The notes: a model not told the origin generated them from the letters alone. Counted from the stretch's first letter, positions 54,351 through 63,841 are shown. The stretch is DNA of 64,000 bases from Paenibacillus sp. FSL M7-0420 (GCF_038002345.1 NZ_JBBOCJ010000001.1:4960001-5024000), one strand, 5' to 3'. Numbers and translations are program-made.

Positions 54351-54872
54351 ATGACAGGAATTCTAGGCGGCAACCCCAAAGATGAGCCGATGCATTATGG
54401 AGAGATCTTCACACTTTGGGAGACCTCAATGGCAGCAAAAGGTGCTCTATCCGGCTACAGAGCTCATATGTATCATGCCGGAGACAGCGATCTCAAAAAA
54501 ATTCTGGCCGCAATAATTGACCAGGCGGAGCTGGAGATCAGCGAATGCGACTCGCTGCTGGCCGAGCAGGGCATTGCTGCTGCCCCGGCACTGCCGAACC
54601 GGCCTGAAGCGAGACTGGAGGATATTCCGGTCGGCGCACGGTTCACGGACCCTGAGATTGCAGCCATGGTTGCAGCCACTCTGGCGGTTGGACTGGTGGC
54701 GTGCAGCCAGGCGATGGGGATGTCTATCCGTGAGGATATCGGCGCATTGTTCGCCAAATATCATCTCACCAAGGCAGCTATCGGTGTGAAGAATCTGCAT
54801 CTGCTGAAGAAAAAAGGCTGGCTGGTTCCCCCGCCGCTGCTCGTCAAGCGACCGGAACCGGTCCACGCGTAA
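54351..54872 (+). CDS. DUF3231-like protein
   Basis: A 173-residue soluble helical protein, beginning GGNPKDEPMHYGEIFTLWE, with FTDPEIAAMVAATLAVGLVACSQAMG in the second half. The pattern matches DUF3231 proteins, which are common in spore formers and usually have two such repeats; this one is a single repeat. Role unknown. ATG start with AAAGGAG upstream; terminator downstream. Confidence 0.75.
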   Translation: MTGILGGNPKDEPMHYGEIFTLWETSMAAKGALSGYRAHMYHAGDSDLKKILAAIIDQAELEISECDSLLAEQGIAAAPALPNRPEARLEDIPVGARFTDPEIAAMVAATLAVGLVACSQAMGMSIREDIGALFAKYHLTKAAIGVKNLHLLKKKGWLVPPPLLVKRPEPVHA

Positions 54873-54903
54873 AGCAGCCGGTTACAGCATCTGATACAGC
54901 AAG

Positions 54904-54932
54904 AGGCCCGCGATTCTTCGCGGGCCTTCTTC
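54904..54932 (+). terminator. Terminator after DUF3231-like gene
   Basis: GAGGCCCGCGA, TTCT loop, TCGCGGGCCTTCTT. Confidence 0.85.
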
Positions 54933-55001
54933 AGGTCTGGTTGTCCTATTCTCCCATCCTGTGGAATAAGCTATCTATATAGAATAAAGGAGGAGGACAT
55001 C

Positions 55002-55634
55002 ATTAACATTTTCATAGGTTATATGGTGCTGGGATTATCCCTGTCAGCGCCTATCGGCCCTATTAATGCTGCCCAATTGGACAAGGGGCTGCGCGGAGGC
55101 TTCATGCCGGCTTGGGTAGTGGGCCTCGGAGCCATCAACGCCGATATTATCTACATGCTGCTGGTCTATCTGGGGATGATCCATCTGCTGGATGCCCCGT
55201 TCGTCAAAGCCTTCCTATGGCTGTTCGGCTTCTTCGTGCTGGTGTATTCCGGGATCGAGAGCATTATGCACTCGGGACAGATTGCCGCAGCAGAGACTAG
55301 AGGCAGCGGGGTCTCCCTGTCCAAATCGTTCGTGTCGGGCTTCCTCATGTCGCTGTTCAATCCCCTTTCCATCCTGTTCTGGCTCGGAATCTACGGCTCC
55401 ATCTTAGCTAAGGCGGTTAACGAATACCCGATGCAGCAGCTCCTGATCTACAGCGGCGCCATTGTTCTCGGCATACTGCTCTGGGATGTGACCATGGCGG
55501 CAGCCTCCAGCATGTTCCGCTCCTTCCTGACTTCGCGGGTGCTGAAGTCGATCTCCGTCCTGTCCGGCCTATCGCTGGTCGGCTTCGGCTTCTATTTCGG
55601 GATTCAGGCAGCCCGGCTGCTGTTCTTTCATTAG
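55002..55634 (+). CDS. LysE family exporter with apparent ATT start
   Basis: A membrane exporter of amino acids or related compounds; about six helices. From ATT 55002 it has 210 residues beginning (M)NIFIGYMVLGLSLSAPIGP, the normal start of this family, eight nt after AAGGAGG. The first ATG (55023) lies inside the first helix and has no ribosome site. SAPIGPINAAQLDKGLRGG and SGFLMSLFNPLSILFW are family motifs. It converges with the APC permease gene; their stop codons overlap. Confidence 0.85.
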   Translation: MNIFIGYMVLGLSLSAPIGPINAAQLDKGLRGGFMPAWVVGLGAINADIIYMLLVYLGMIHLLDAPFVKAFLWLFGFFVLVYSGIESIMHSGQIAAAETRGSGVSLSKSFVSGFLMSLFNPLSILFWLGIYGSILAKAVNEYPMQQLLIYSGAIVLGILLWDVTMAAASSMFRSFLTSRVLKSISVLSGLSLVGFGFYFGIQAARLLFFH

Positions 55635-57073
55635 ATTTTGTTCTTCCGCAGCCGGATGCCCTTGATCCGGAAGCCGGGGCCTCCCGGCAACGAGTGGAAG
55701 CTTCCTGTATGCGCTTCCGTACGCTGTTCCTTGTCCGCTGCCTCCTGCCCATGCTTGCTGCGGTAATGCTGGAGTATCCAGTCACTTAGCCCAATCAGCG
55801 CTACGATCAAGAGGCTAATATAGAAGCCCGGGCGGCTAAGCTTATGGAACAGAGTGCCGGTGACTGCAGCCAGAATCAGCACCAGTCCGCTCCAGCGCTT
55901 CACGCCACTAAGCACGCCCTGCTTCAGCAGCTTGCCCGAGGAGAGCAGGATGAACGCCCAGTTATAGAGAATCATCAGTCCGGCGGCGGTGGTGATGTAT
56001 TCGTACACTTTTCCCGGCAGCAGCAAGGCCATAATTACAGCCCACGTCAGACCGCCCGCGATCAGGCACAACGCCAGCAGGGGATACTTGTCCTTCCATT
56101 TCTTCGCGAACACCTTAGGCGCATCCCCCTCCTGGGCCAGCGTAAGCATCATCGAGGTAATGGCATACAGTGACGCAGTCATCGTAGAGAAGCCGGCAAT
56201 AATCAGCACCCCGTTGAACAGATGCGGTATGAACGCGAGATGATCACTGCGCAGAGCCAGAACAAAGGGACTCTCCTTGGGGTTAAAAGCGCTAAGCGGC
56301 ACCATAATCACCGCAAGTCCGATCGACAGAATATACACAGACGCCAGACCCAGCAGCATCACCTTCCCCGCCTTCGGCACTTCCTCCGGCTTCTCAAGCC
56401 GGTAAGACATAATACCCAGCACCTCAATCCCGCCATAGGCATAGAACGCGAAAATGAAGGCGGACCATAACCCGATGCCGCCGGACGGGAACAACGCCTT
56501 ATAGCTCATAGGCACCTTCGGCTGAAATTTGGCACCGCCAATCCAGCCTGCCAGAAGCAAGGCGGCAATCACCAGGAACATAAGAATAGCCGCCACCTTG
56601 ATGACGGCCAGCACGTTCTCCACCCGGTCAAAGCCCTTGTTGCCAAAGAATACAATCCCGAGAGCGACCAGCGCATACCCCGCTGCAAAAATCCACATCG
56701 GTACGTCCGGGAACCAGAACCGCGAGAAAATCGACAGCGCCGTAAGCTGGCTGCCCATAATCAGCAGCTCTGAGAACCAGTATAACCAGCCGCTGCCGAA
56801 CCCCGCCCAACTGCCGAACGCCTGCTTGGCATAGGAGCGGAAGGAGCCTTGCTCCGGCTGCGCCGCCGTCATACGCGCCAGCGCATCGAAGACCGCATAG
56901 GTTCCCGCCGCCGCCAGCAGGTACACCAGCAGCACCGCCGGCCCGCCCATCGAAATCGCCAGGCCCGACCCGAGGAAATACCCTGTGCCAATCGTCCCCG
57001 CTATGCCCAGCAGGCTAAGCTGCCACCACTTCAGTTTCTTGTCATTCCCCGTTGATCCAGAAGTCTGCTTCAT
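55631..57073 (-). CDS. APC family amino acid permease
   Basis: A 480-residue, 12-helix permease. The consensus start of helix 1 is LGIAGTIGTGYFLGSGLAIS and YAYGGIEVLGIMSYRLEKPEEVP is the helix 6 region, like the YbxG/GabP/AnsP group. C-terminus is charged. ATG start. Specificity cannot be read. Confidence 0.88.
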   Translation of the reverse strand: MKQTSGSTGNDKKLKWWQLSLLGIAGTIGTGYFLGSGLAISMGGPAVLLVYLLAAAGTYAVFDALARMTAAQPEQGSFRSYAKQAFGSWAGFGSGWLYWFSELLIMGSQLTALSIFSRFWFPDVPMWIFAAGYALVALGIVFFGNKGFDRVENVLAVIKVAAILMFLVIAALLLAGWIGGAKFQPKVPMSYKALFPSGGIGLWSAFIFAFYAYGGIEVLGIMSYRLEKPEEVPKAGKVMLLGLASVYILSIGLAVIMVPLSAFNPKESPFVLALRSDHLAFIPHLFNGVLIIAGFSTMTASLYAITSMMLTLAQEGDAPKVFAKKWKDKYPLLALCLIAGGLTWAVIMALLLPGKVYEYITTAAGLMILYNWAFILLSSGKLLKQGVLSGVKRWSGLVLILAAVTGTLFHKLSRPGFYISLLIVALIGLSDWILQHYRSKHGQEAADKEQRTEAHTGSFHSLPGGPGFRIKGIRLRKNKI

Positions 57074-57098
57074 GAACTCCGTCCTTATCTTGTCAGAA

Positions 57099-57287
57099 TT
57101 AGAGAAGGATCTCTGATTCTATAATCCCCATTACCTCCGTATTCATGAAATATATTTTGCCTATCTCCTTTTTAGCGGCTCGTAACCTGTATGTAATATA
57201 TCCAATATTCAAAGCGTTGTGATTTGGCGAAACATAATTGTTCTTGGAGCCGGTGATGGCAATAATCTTACGCTTATTGTTTATCAT
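57099..57287 (-). CDS. Small hypothetical protein, translationally coupled
   Basis: A 62-residue basic protein (KRKIIAITGSKNNYVSPNHN, YITYRLRAAKKEIGKIYF). I do not recognise it. Its ATG overlaps the stop of the upstream glycosyltransferase gene (ATGA), which argues that it is translated. The region is AT-rich. It could also be the surviving start of a longer lost gene. Confidence 0.45.
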   Translation of the reverse strand: MINNKRKIIAITGSKNNYVSPNHNALNIGYITYRLRAAKKEIGKIYFMNTEVMGIIESEILL

Positions 57288-58729
57288 GGCCGCTTCACCG
57301 AGATCTCCCGCAGCTTCAGCAGACCATCCTCATAATAATCTTCATTCGCATAATAGTCCGTGTAATACTGCTCAAGGTTAGACACATCACTGGCAAAGCT
57401 ATTTCTAACAATTGTTCCGTACAACGGTAGAATCACATTGTAGAAGCGTTTCTTTTTTTCCTCTTGAATGGTCTCACTCTTCAAGGTACGGCCTTCATAA
57501 TGGTGTAATGCATCCAGGAAATGTTTAATACATACCTCGCCTACGTTGTATCCCTCCGGAAATATTCCTGCGTAAAGATAAAAATTACGATTGATAATGC
57601 AAAACTTAGGATCAAGAATTAGAATTTCATAGAACCAGTAGATTTGATTAATACTTGTATAAGCATACTTGCTTTTATCCACTATTTGATCCCACACGGA
57701 TTTTTTCATAGTATTCATGGAAATCTGCATTGCATTATTACTCGTATGAGCCAGGAATAAGTCACCGCCCTCTAAAGTATAAACCCGGTTATCCAGATGA
57801 AATGGCAGCGTATGAATCAGCGCACAATCCAAATGCTCCAGAAGAATTCCGATGAAATCAATCAGCGCTCCATCCAGCCAGTAATCATCGTCTCCCTGTA
57901 GTTTAATGAAGCTGCCATTAGCCAGTGTACTGACATAAGCGATGTTCAAGTCGCCACCGATATTCTGTTCATTGCAGCTATAACGAAAACTGGAGTATAG
58001 GTTAGCGTATATATAGGCTACCTCCTGTGTATTATCTGTCGAGGCATTATCGGAGACTACCACTTCGACTAAATCCTCATCCGAAACCTGATTATAGATG
58101 GATTGCAGATTATTTCCAAGATGATGTGCGCGATTGTAGGTTGGAATAACGATCGACAGCAGTGGATGTTCTGTGCGGAGGGCAAGTGCTGATTCTCTCT
58201 CCGTATCACTGTTCACTTTAACCCACTCAAGCAACTCAGGAACGAATACTTGTGTAACAACAGCCGGATTACCCGAGGCTCTGCAAAAGCTTGGTATATG
58301 ATCCACCACAACACTGTTAGGTTCAATAATACTGAATTTCCCGATCCTGACTGCTCTGTCAATTACAGCGTGCGCACCGATTATGCTTCCATCACCCACT
58401 ATCAGTTCCCCGCTGGTTTTAAGAACATCTGTCGCTTGTGCCCAGCTTGGATAACCTGGTCTGACTGAAGCCGCTACAGAGTCCGTCAAGCTGACATAAG
58501 GTCCAATCCTCACGTTCCGGCCGATGTGGACTTTATGGCTGCACTGCACATGTAAACCTGTCTCTATCCGGCTTCCATCCCTGATTGTAAGCTCTGGATT
58601 GCTGCCCGAAGCCGATTCAAGAATGTTCCAGTAATACCCGCCCTGCACCGTTACATTTCTGCCTATTGATACGCTAGATGGATTCGATATGTAACCCGCC
58701 TCTTTAAGAAGTGATGGTGTATTGGTCAA
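57284..58729 (-). CDS. Left-handed beta-helix acyltransferase/GT2 glycosyltransferase fusion
   Basis: A 481-residue two-domain protein. Residues 15-165 show hexapeptide repeats (VSIGRNVTVQGG, VHIGRNVRIGPYVSL, LIVGDGSIIGAHAVI) ending RASGNPAVV, typical of acetyltransferases. Residues 188-480 are a GT-A domain with LLSIVIPTYNRAHHL, VVSDNASTDNTQEV and the metal site QGDDDYW. The second half is clearly more AT-rich than nearby genes, suggesting transfer. TTG start with AAAAGGGG upstream. Possibly adds and acetylates one sugar of a surface glycan. Confidence 0.82.
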   Translation of the reverse strand: MTNTPSLLKEAGYISNPSSVSIGRNVTVQGGYYWNILESASGSNPELTIRDGSRIETGLHVQCSHKVHIGRNVRIGPYVSLTDSVAASVRPGYPSWAQATDVLKTSGELIVGDGSIIGAHAVIDRAVRIGKFSIIEPNSVVVDHIPSFCRASGNPAVVTQVFVPELLEWVKVNSDTERESALALRTEHPLLSIVIPTYNRAHHLGNNLQSIYNQVSDEDLVEVVVSDNASTDNTQEVAYIYANLYSSFRYSCNEQNIGGDLNIAYVSTLANGSFIKLQGDDDYWLDGALIDFIGILLEHLDCALIHTLPFHLDNRVYTLEGGDLFLAHTSNNAMQISMNTMKKSVWDQIVDKSKYAYTSINQIYWFYEILILDPKFCIINRNFYLYAGIFPEGYNVGEVCIKHFLDALHHYEGRTLKSETIQEEKKKRFYNVILPLYGTIVRNSFASDVSNLEQYYTDYYANEDYYEDGLLKLREISVKRP

Positions 58730-58940
58730 GAGAATAGCCCCTTTTCGTTAAGACACTTTACCTATACGTATTCAGTGAAGGCACAAGTTATGAGTCCAGT
58801 TGAACCGGCAGGTCCAGGAGAAAATCAGGATGAAGTGAATCTTATGGACCTATTCCTGAAGTATCCGCATATAAATAGGCTTATCAAGTGAAGCAGGCAG
58901 ACTTGGGGTATAGCTGTCTTTCAGGAAGGAGGAGACATGA

Positions 58941-60710
58941 ATGAGAATGAGAGTAGCGGATTATATCACGCACTCTTTATATGACGGAGGCGGGGAGACC
59001 GTATTTCTGGTCACCGGGGGAATGATCATGCATCTGACCGATGCGCTCTACCAGCATGGCAGACAGGACTATGTCTGCTGCCATCATGAGCAGGCTGCCG
59101 CCATGGCGGCCGAGGCCTATGGAAGGATGACCGGCAAGCTTGGCGTCGCTTACGTGACCGCAGGTCCGGGAGCGCTGAATACCATTACAGGTGTAACCGG
59201 AGCTTATGTCGATTCTTCACCGATGGTTGTTGTCGGGGGGAATTCCAAGGTTGCGCTTGCCCAGGTGAAAGGACCACGCCAATTCGCCCTGCAAGGCTTC
59301 GATTCTCTGGATATTTTTCGCCAGATTACCAAATATGCAGTCAGGCTGGAGAACCTCTCACAGGTCCGGTATGAAGTGGAGAAATGTATCTATCTGGCCA
59401 AGAACGGCCGGGTGGGTCCCGTCTATCTGGAGGTGCCGGTGGATCTGCAGGGCGCAGCCTTTGACCCGGATGACTTTGTGGGCTTTACAGAACCTCCCAC
59501 CCTGGTGCCTGAGATTGCGGATGCCGAGCTGGAGCAAGTTCTTGCTGCCCTGAAGCGCAGCAAACGGCCCTGCCTGCTGGCAGGTGCCGGTGTCCGGCAT
59601 GGAGATGCGGTAGAAGTGATGCACGCATTCGCGGAAGCCGCCGGAATTCCTGTGCTGACCTCCCGTCTGGGGATGGATCTGATCGACCATGAGCATCCCC
59701 TGTTCGTAGGCCGTCCTGGTACCTACGGTGACCGCCCGGCGAACTTCACCGTGCAGAATTGTGATCTCCTGCTAACCGTAGGCTGCCGGCTTGGCATCGG
59801 GCTGGTCGGTTATGATTTCGCCGATTTCGCCAAGAATGCGTTCAAGATCCATGTGGATATTGACGCCAGGGAATTGAATAAACCATCGGTCATTCCTGAC
59901 ATCCCTGTGCAGGGGGAAGCCCGCGACTTCTTCAGCCGGCTCACAGCGTTGTGGGATGGAGGCGTCTCCTATACCGGGTGGGTCCGGCAGACACAATACT
60001 GGAAGCAGCGTTACCCGGTTAACTTGCCTGAATATGACGATGACAGCAGTGGCATCAATTCATACCGCTTCATGACCCACTTCTCTGAGCTTGCACCGAA
60101 GGATGGCCTGTTCGTCGTGGACACCGGCTCCTGCTTCCATGTCCATGCCCAGGCCTTCAAGGTCAAGGCCGGGCAACGGCATATCATCACGGGCGGACTA
60201 TCCACGATGGGCTATACGCCCGGAGCGATAGGTGCATCGGTAGCCGCTGGCCGCAGAGAGGTCTTCTGTGTTACAGGCGACGGCTCGTTCCAGATGAACC
60301 TGCAGGAATTGCAGACCATCCGTCATCATCGGCTGCCCGTGAAGTTCATTCTGTTCAATAATGGCGGGTATCTGCTGATCCGGCATACCCAGTCCAACTT
60401 CATGGGCGGGCGTTATCTGGGGGAAGGACCGGAATCGGGTGTGAGCTTTGTTCCATTCGAGCGGATTGCCGAGACGTTTGACTTCGGCTATCTGAGAATC
60501 TCGCAGCTTGATGAACTGGATGACCAGCTTAACGAGCTGTTCACCCGCCCGGGACCTATGATCTGTGAGATCATGACGCCAACGGATCAACTGCTCATTC
60601 CCCGGGTATCCTCCCGCCAGCTTGAGAATGGAACCATGGTATCTACAGCTTACGATGATATGTTCCCTTTTCTTCCAAGAGATGAATACCAATCTAATTG
60701 CTTGGAGTGA
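58941..60710 (+). CDS. Thiamine pyrophosphate enzyme, acetolactate-synthase-like
   Basis: A 589-residue TPP-dependent enzyme. The catalytic Glu is in CCHHEQAAAMAAEAYGR, followed by YVTAGPGALNTITGVTGAY; the TPP/Mg site is VTGDGSFQMNLQEL...FNNGGYLL. It is like IlvB but has no regulatory subunit gene nearby and is not in a branched-chain amino acid operon. Related enzymes in glycan loci transfer a C2 unit from pyruvate (YerE type). First gene of a three-gene operon. ATG behind AAGGAGG. Confidence 0.85.
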   Translation: MRMRVADYITHSLYDGGGETVFLVTGGMIMHLTDALYQHGRQDYVCCHHEQAAAMAAEAYGRMTGKLGVAYVTAGPGALNTITGVTGAYVDSSPMVVVGGNSKVALAQVKGPRQFALQGFDSLDIFRQITKYAVRLENLSQVRYEVEKCIYLAKNGRVGPVYLEVPVDLQGAAFDPDDFVGFTEPPTLVPEIADAELEQVLAALKRSKRPCLLAGAGVRHGDAVEVMHAFAEAAGIPVLTSRLGMDLIDHEHPLFVGRPGTYGDRPANFTVQNCDLLLTVGCRLGIGLVGYDFADFAKNAFKIHVDIDARELNKPSVIPDIPVQGEARDFFSRLTALWDGGVSYTGWVRQTQYWKQRYPVNLPEYDDDSSGINSYRFMTHFSELAPKDGLFVVDTGSCFHVHAQAFKVKAGQRHIITGGLSTMGYTPGAIGASVAAGRREVFCVTGDGSFQMNLQELQTIRHHRLPVKFILFNNGGYLLIRHTQSNFMGGRYLGEGPESGVSFVPFERIAETFDFGYLRISQLDELDDQLNELFTRPGPMICEIMTPTDQLLIPRVSSRQLENGTMVSTAYDDMFPFLPRDEYQSNCLE

Positions 60711-60715
60711 CTGCC

Positions 60716-61606
60716 ATGCGCACGAATCCGCTGAACGTTGCCATTCTGGGAAGCGGCAATATCGGCACTGACCTGCTTATCAAAGTTCTCCGCTCCGAGT
60801 ACCTGTCCTGCACCCTATTCACAGGGAGAAACCCGGATTCCAGAGGACTTCAGCTTGCCAGAGAACTTGGCGTGCAAGTATCCGACCGGAGCATTGATGC
60901 GATTCTGGACAATCCCGGTTGCTGCGACATTGTTATCGATGCTACCTCCGCAACTGCCCATATCCGCCATTATCCGTTGCTCAAGGCACTTGGCAAGTTC
61001 GTTATCGATATGACTCCTTCTCAACTCGGGACAACGTGTATCCCGGCTGTAAATCTGCAGGAGAGTCTCCATAGTGACAATGTGAATATGATTACCTGCG
61101 GCGGGCAGGCTTCCGTGCCGCTGGCCTATGCCATTGCCCAGTCCCAACAGGAAGTATCGTATATAGAAGTTGTATCCAGCATCGCCTCGCTGAGCGCAGG
61201 GCCTGCCACAAGAATCAATCTGGACGAATACATTGAAGCTACAGAAGATGCTCTGCGCAGCTATACCGGCTGCAAACGGGCTAAGGCCATTCTTAATCTG
61301 AACCCGGCCGTCCCCAGTATTGATATGCAGACCACTCTCTTCGCCGTTGTCCCAGAGCCTGATATGGAGACTCTTACGGCGGCAGTAGAGGATATGGTCA
61401 CCCGAATTCAACATTATGTACCAGGCTATCAGCTACTCGTACCTCCGGTTATAGAGAACGGCAGAATCGTCATGATGGTAAAAGTCCAGGGGCTTGGCGA
61501 CTTCCTTCCCACCTATGCCGGAAATCTGGATATTATCAATTGCGCGGCGATCGCCCTGGCAGAAGAATATGCCAGACGCTCGCTTATTGTGTGTAAAGGA
61601 GAATGA
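60716..61606 (+). CDS. Acetaldehyde dehydrogenase (acylating), DmpF/MhpF-like
   Basis: Interconverts acetaldehyde and acetyl-CoA with NAD(H). Predicted 296 residues. Rossmann motif VAILGSGNIGTDLLIKVL; catalytic Cys in MITCGGQASVPLAYAI; DATSATAHIRHY as in MhpF. ATG 60716 follows GGAG; start is six nt after the upstream stop. Overlaps or abuts the aldolase gene, with which it should form a channelling complex. Confidence 0.9.
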   Translation: MRTNPLNVAILGSGNIGTDLLIKVLRSEYLSCTLFTGRNPDSRGLQLARELGVQVSDRSIDAILDNPGCCDIVIDATSATAHIRHYPLLKALGKFVIDMTPSQLGTTCIPAVNLQESLHSDNVNMITCGGQASVPLAYAIAQSQQEVSYIEVVSSIASLSAGPATRINLDEYIEATEDALRSYTGCKRAKAILNLNPAVPSIDMQTTLFAVVPEPDMETLTAAVEDMVTRIQHYVPGYQLLVPPVIENGRIVMMVKVQGLGDFLPTYAGNLDIINCAAIALAEEYARRSLIVCKGE

Positions 61607-61608
61607 CC

Positions 61609-62610
61609 ATGCACCCTCTTATCATTAGTGACCCTACGCTTCGTGATGGCTCTCATGCCGTAAAGCATCAGTTGACCCGGGAGCATCTGGATCTCTATTC
61701 AAAGATGGCGGAGAAGGCAGGGCTGGCTGTGCTGGAGGTAGGACATGGGAACGGCCTCGGCGCCTCGTCTCTGCAGCTTGGTGAGAGCCTGCTGTCTGAT
61801 GCAGAGATGCTGTCCATCTGCAGAGACAATCTCCGGCATACGTTATTATCAATCCATGTCATTCCCGGGTTTGCAACAATTACCCGCGATCTGCGGGCGG
61901 CACTGGAACTGGGAGTTGATATCGTACGGGTTGCCTCTCATTGCACTGAGGCCGATCTGACGAAACGTCATATAGAGTATGTGCGCGGCCAGAACCGGAC
62001 CGCTTACGGTGTTCTTATGATGTCTCATATGGCTTCCGCTGAAGTACTGGGGATCGAAGCTCTTAAGATGCAGAGCTACGGAGCACAGGCCGTCATTCTG
62101 ATGGATTCCGCAGGAGCCTATCTGCCGCGAGATGTGACCTCGAAAATTCAACACTTGCGCAGCATCCTTAATATCCCTATTGGCTTCCATGCCCATAACA
62201 ATCTCGGCCTCGCCATCGGCAATTCACTGGCTGCCGCTGAAGCAGGGGCGACCATTCTGGACGGTACTGCCCGCGGCTTCGGTGCCGGAGCCGGCAATGC
62301 CCAGTTGGAAGTGCTGGTAGCGGCACTGCACCATTCCGGCTGGAACACAGGGATTGAACTCTATGCCTTGCTTGAACTGGCTGAACAAGCGGAAATAGCC
62401 TTCGCCAAGCCCCCTAAGCTCGGCAGCATGAGTATTGTAAGCGGCATGGCCGGAGTGTTCTCCGGCTTCGTGAAGCCGGTGGAACGGATCGCTAAGGAAT
62501 ATCATGTCGATCCCAAGGCGGTCATGGTGGAGCTTGGACGCCGCAAGGTCGTAGCCGGACAGGAGGACCTGATTCTGGAGGCGGCCCTGAACCTGTCACA
62601 GCAGGCCTGA
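61609..62610 (+). CDS. 4-hydroxy-2-oxovalerate aldolase, DmpG/MhpE-like
   Basis: Divalent-metal aldolase joining or splitting pyruvate and acetaldehyde. Predicted 333 residues. SDPTLRDGSHAVKHQ holds the catalytic Arg-Asp pair, and GFHAHNNLGLAIGN the two metal-binding His. The C-terminal communication domain (KPVERIAKEYHVDP) is kept, supporting pairing with the dehydrogenase. ATG 61609 is seven nt after AAGGAG; an ATG at 61603 overlaps the upstream stop. Unusually there are no aromatic-degradation genes around. Confidence 0.9.
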   Translation: MHPLIISDPTLRDGSHAVKHQLTREHLDLYSKMAEKAGLAVLEVGHGNGLGASSLQLGESLLSDAEMLSICRDNLRHTLLSIHVIPGFATITRDLRAALELGVDIVRVASHCTEADLTKRHIEYVRGQNRTAYGVLMMSHMASAEVLGIEALKMQSYGAQAVILMDSAGAYLPRDVTSKIQHLRSILNIPIGFHAHNNLGLAIGNSLAAAEAGATILDGTARGFGAGAGNAQLEVLVAALHHSGWNTGIELYALLELAEQAEIAFAKPPKLGSMSIVSGMAGVFSGFVKPVERIAKEYHVDPKAVMVELGRRKVVAGQEDLILEAALNLSQQA

Positions 62611-62636
62611 CCGATCCCAACGTTCAACTTAATACA

Positions 62637-62671
62637 AAAGCAGGCAGCTGGAATTCCAGCCGCCTGCTTTT
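62637..62671. terminator. Bidirectional terminator between convergent genes
   Basis: AAAAGCAGGCAGCTGG, AATT, CCAGCCGCCTGCTTTT; long stem with A and T runs at either side. Serves the aldolase operon and the glycosyltransferase at 62681. Confidence 0.9.
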
Positions 62672-62680
62672 GTATTACTC

Positions 62681-63805
62681 TCAGCTATTCCGTCTTATAT
62701 CCAGAACCTGCTTCAATTCACTCCGCTTGTCAAGCAAGACCTGATCCCCCGGCAGGTAAGCCAAGGCCTGCTCATTATGCTGGTAGGCCTGCTGCCATTC
62801 CCCCGCGGCTGCGAAGCAGCGGCTGACCAGGGCATGAGGCAGCCAGGTATAACAAGCCTGGGAGACGGGGCGGTCTCCCGGTCCGGCGGACTGGCGGGCG
62901 ATTGCCTGGAGATACCAGTAGATGGCGATGTCCCATTCCCGGCACTCCTCGAAGAACCCGGCGATACTGCAACAGATATCCGCCTGTGGCAATCCGAAGC
63001 TGAATGAGCGGAAGAGGCTGTTCAGTCTAAGCTCTGCTTCGCCCAGTTCCCGGTAACATTCAGACAGCCGTAGACATACTGTAATCCTTTGCTCCTTGCA
63101 GTCACTAGGCTCGCGCATTAACTGTTCATAGGAATCAGCAGCCGCTTGGTAATCCCGGGAATCGAAACATTCATTCGCATATTGGAAGAGCAGCCTTCCT
63201 TGAGCCTTACCTTCCTCAGCGATCCAACGCTTCAGGATTTCCAGGTTGCGCTCCGTATGGACAGCGGATGGACGATGGTCAATATAGATGTCCGTATTCA
63301 TGACGGGGCTTGCACCAATATCCAGTTCCTCATGGACCCGGCCCTGCCAGCGGAAATGCCCGCGTCTGACAACCCGGGGACGCTGCACGGAATGGAACGG
63401 TACGAGAGCGGAAGATGCTTGGTAGAGCTGGGGATATAGCCGGGTCCCCATACATATGACCTCTACCCCCTCTTGTTCATGCGCCAGTTGCTGTTTCAGC
63501 CGGGCCAGCTTCTCCACTTCCGGCGCAGCCAGCAGTTCATCCGCATCCATCCAGATGACATAAGGCATCGTCGCCTGTGAGAAGGAATAGTTGCGGGCGG
63601 CTGCGAAATCCTCATCCCACGCATAAGCAAATACCTTCTCTGTATACCAGCCTGCAACAGTGACAGTTCTGTCAGTCGATCCCGTATCTACAATAATGAT
63701 CTCATCCATTAGATCCCTGACCGAATCCAGACAGCGTCCTAACACAGCTTCTTCGTTCTTCACAATCATACACAGACTGAACAGACACTGCTGTTCTGCT
63801 TCCAT
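62681..63805 (-). CDS. SunS-like family 2 glycosyltransferase with TPR-like C-terminus
   Basis: A 374-residue relative of the 11037 product. LFSLCMIVKNEEAVLGRCLD, DTGSTDRT and WMDADELL match the GT-A core, GHFRWQGRVHEELD aligns with NFRWQGVVHEDLA in the paralogue, and the C-terminal half has TPR-like helices. ATG start behind AGGAGG. A partial gene probably lies upstream at the right edge. Acceptor unknown; surface protein glycosylation is inferred. Confidence 0.87.
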   Translation of the reverse strand: MEAEQQCLFSLCMIVKNEEAVLGRCLDSVRDLMDEIIIVDTGSTDRTVTVAGWYTEKVFAYAWDEDFAAARNYSFSQATMPYVIWMDADELLAAPEVEKLARLKQQLAHEQEGVEVICMGTRLYPQLYQASSALVPFHSVQRPRVVRRGHFRWQGRVHEELDIGASPVMNTDIYIDHRPSAVHTERNLEILKRWIAEEGKAQGRLLFQYANECFDSRDYQAAADSYEQLMREPSDCKEQRITVCLRLSECYRELGEAELRLNSLFRSFSFGLPQADICCSIAGFFEECREWDIAIYWYLQAIARQSAGPGDRPVSQACYTWLPHALVSRCFAAAGEWQQAYQHNEQALAYLPGDQVLLDKRSELKQVLDIRRNS

Positions 63806-63841
63806 CTCCCCGCCTCCTGAGAATGATCAGATACATATAAA

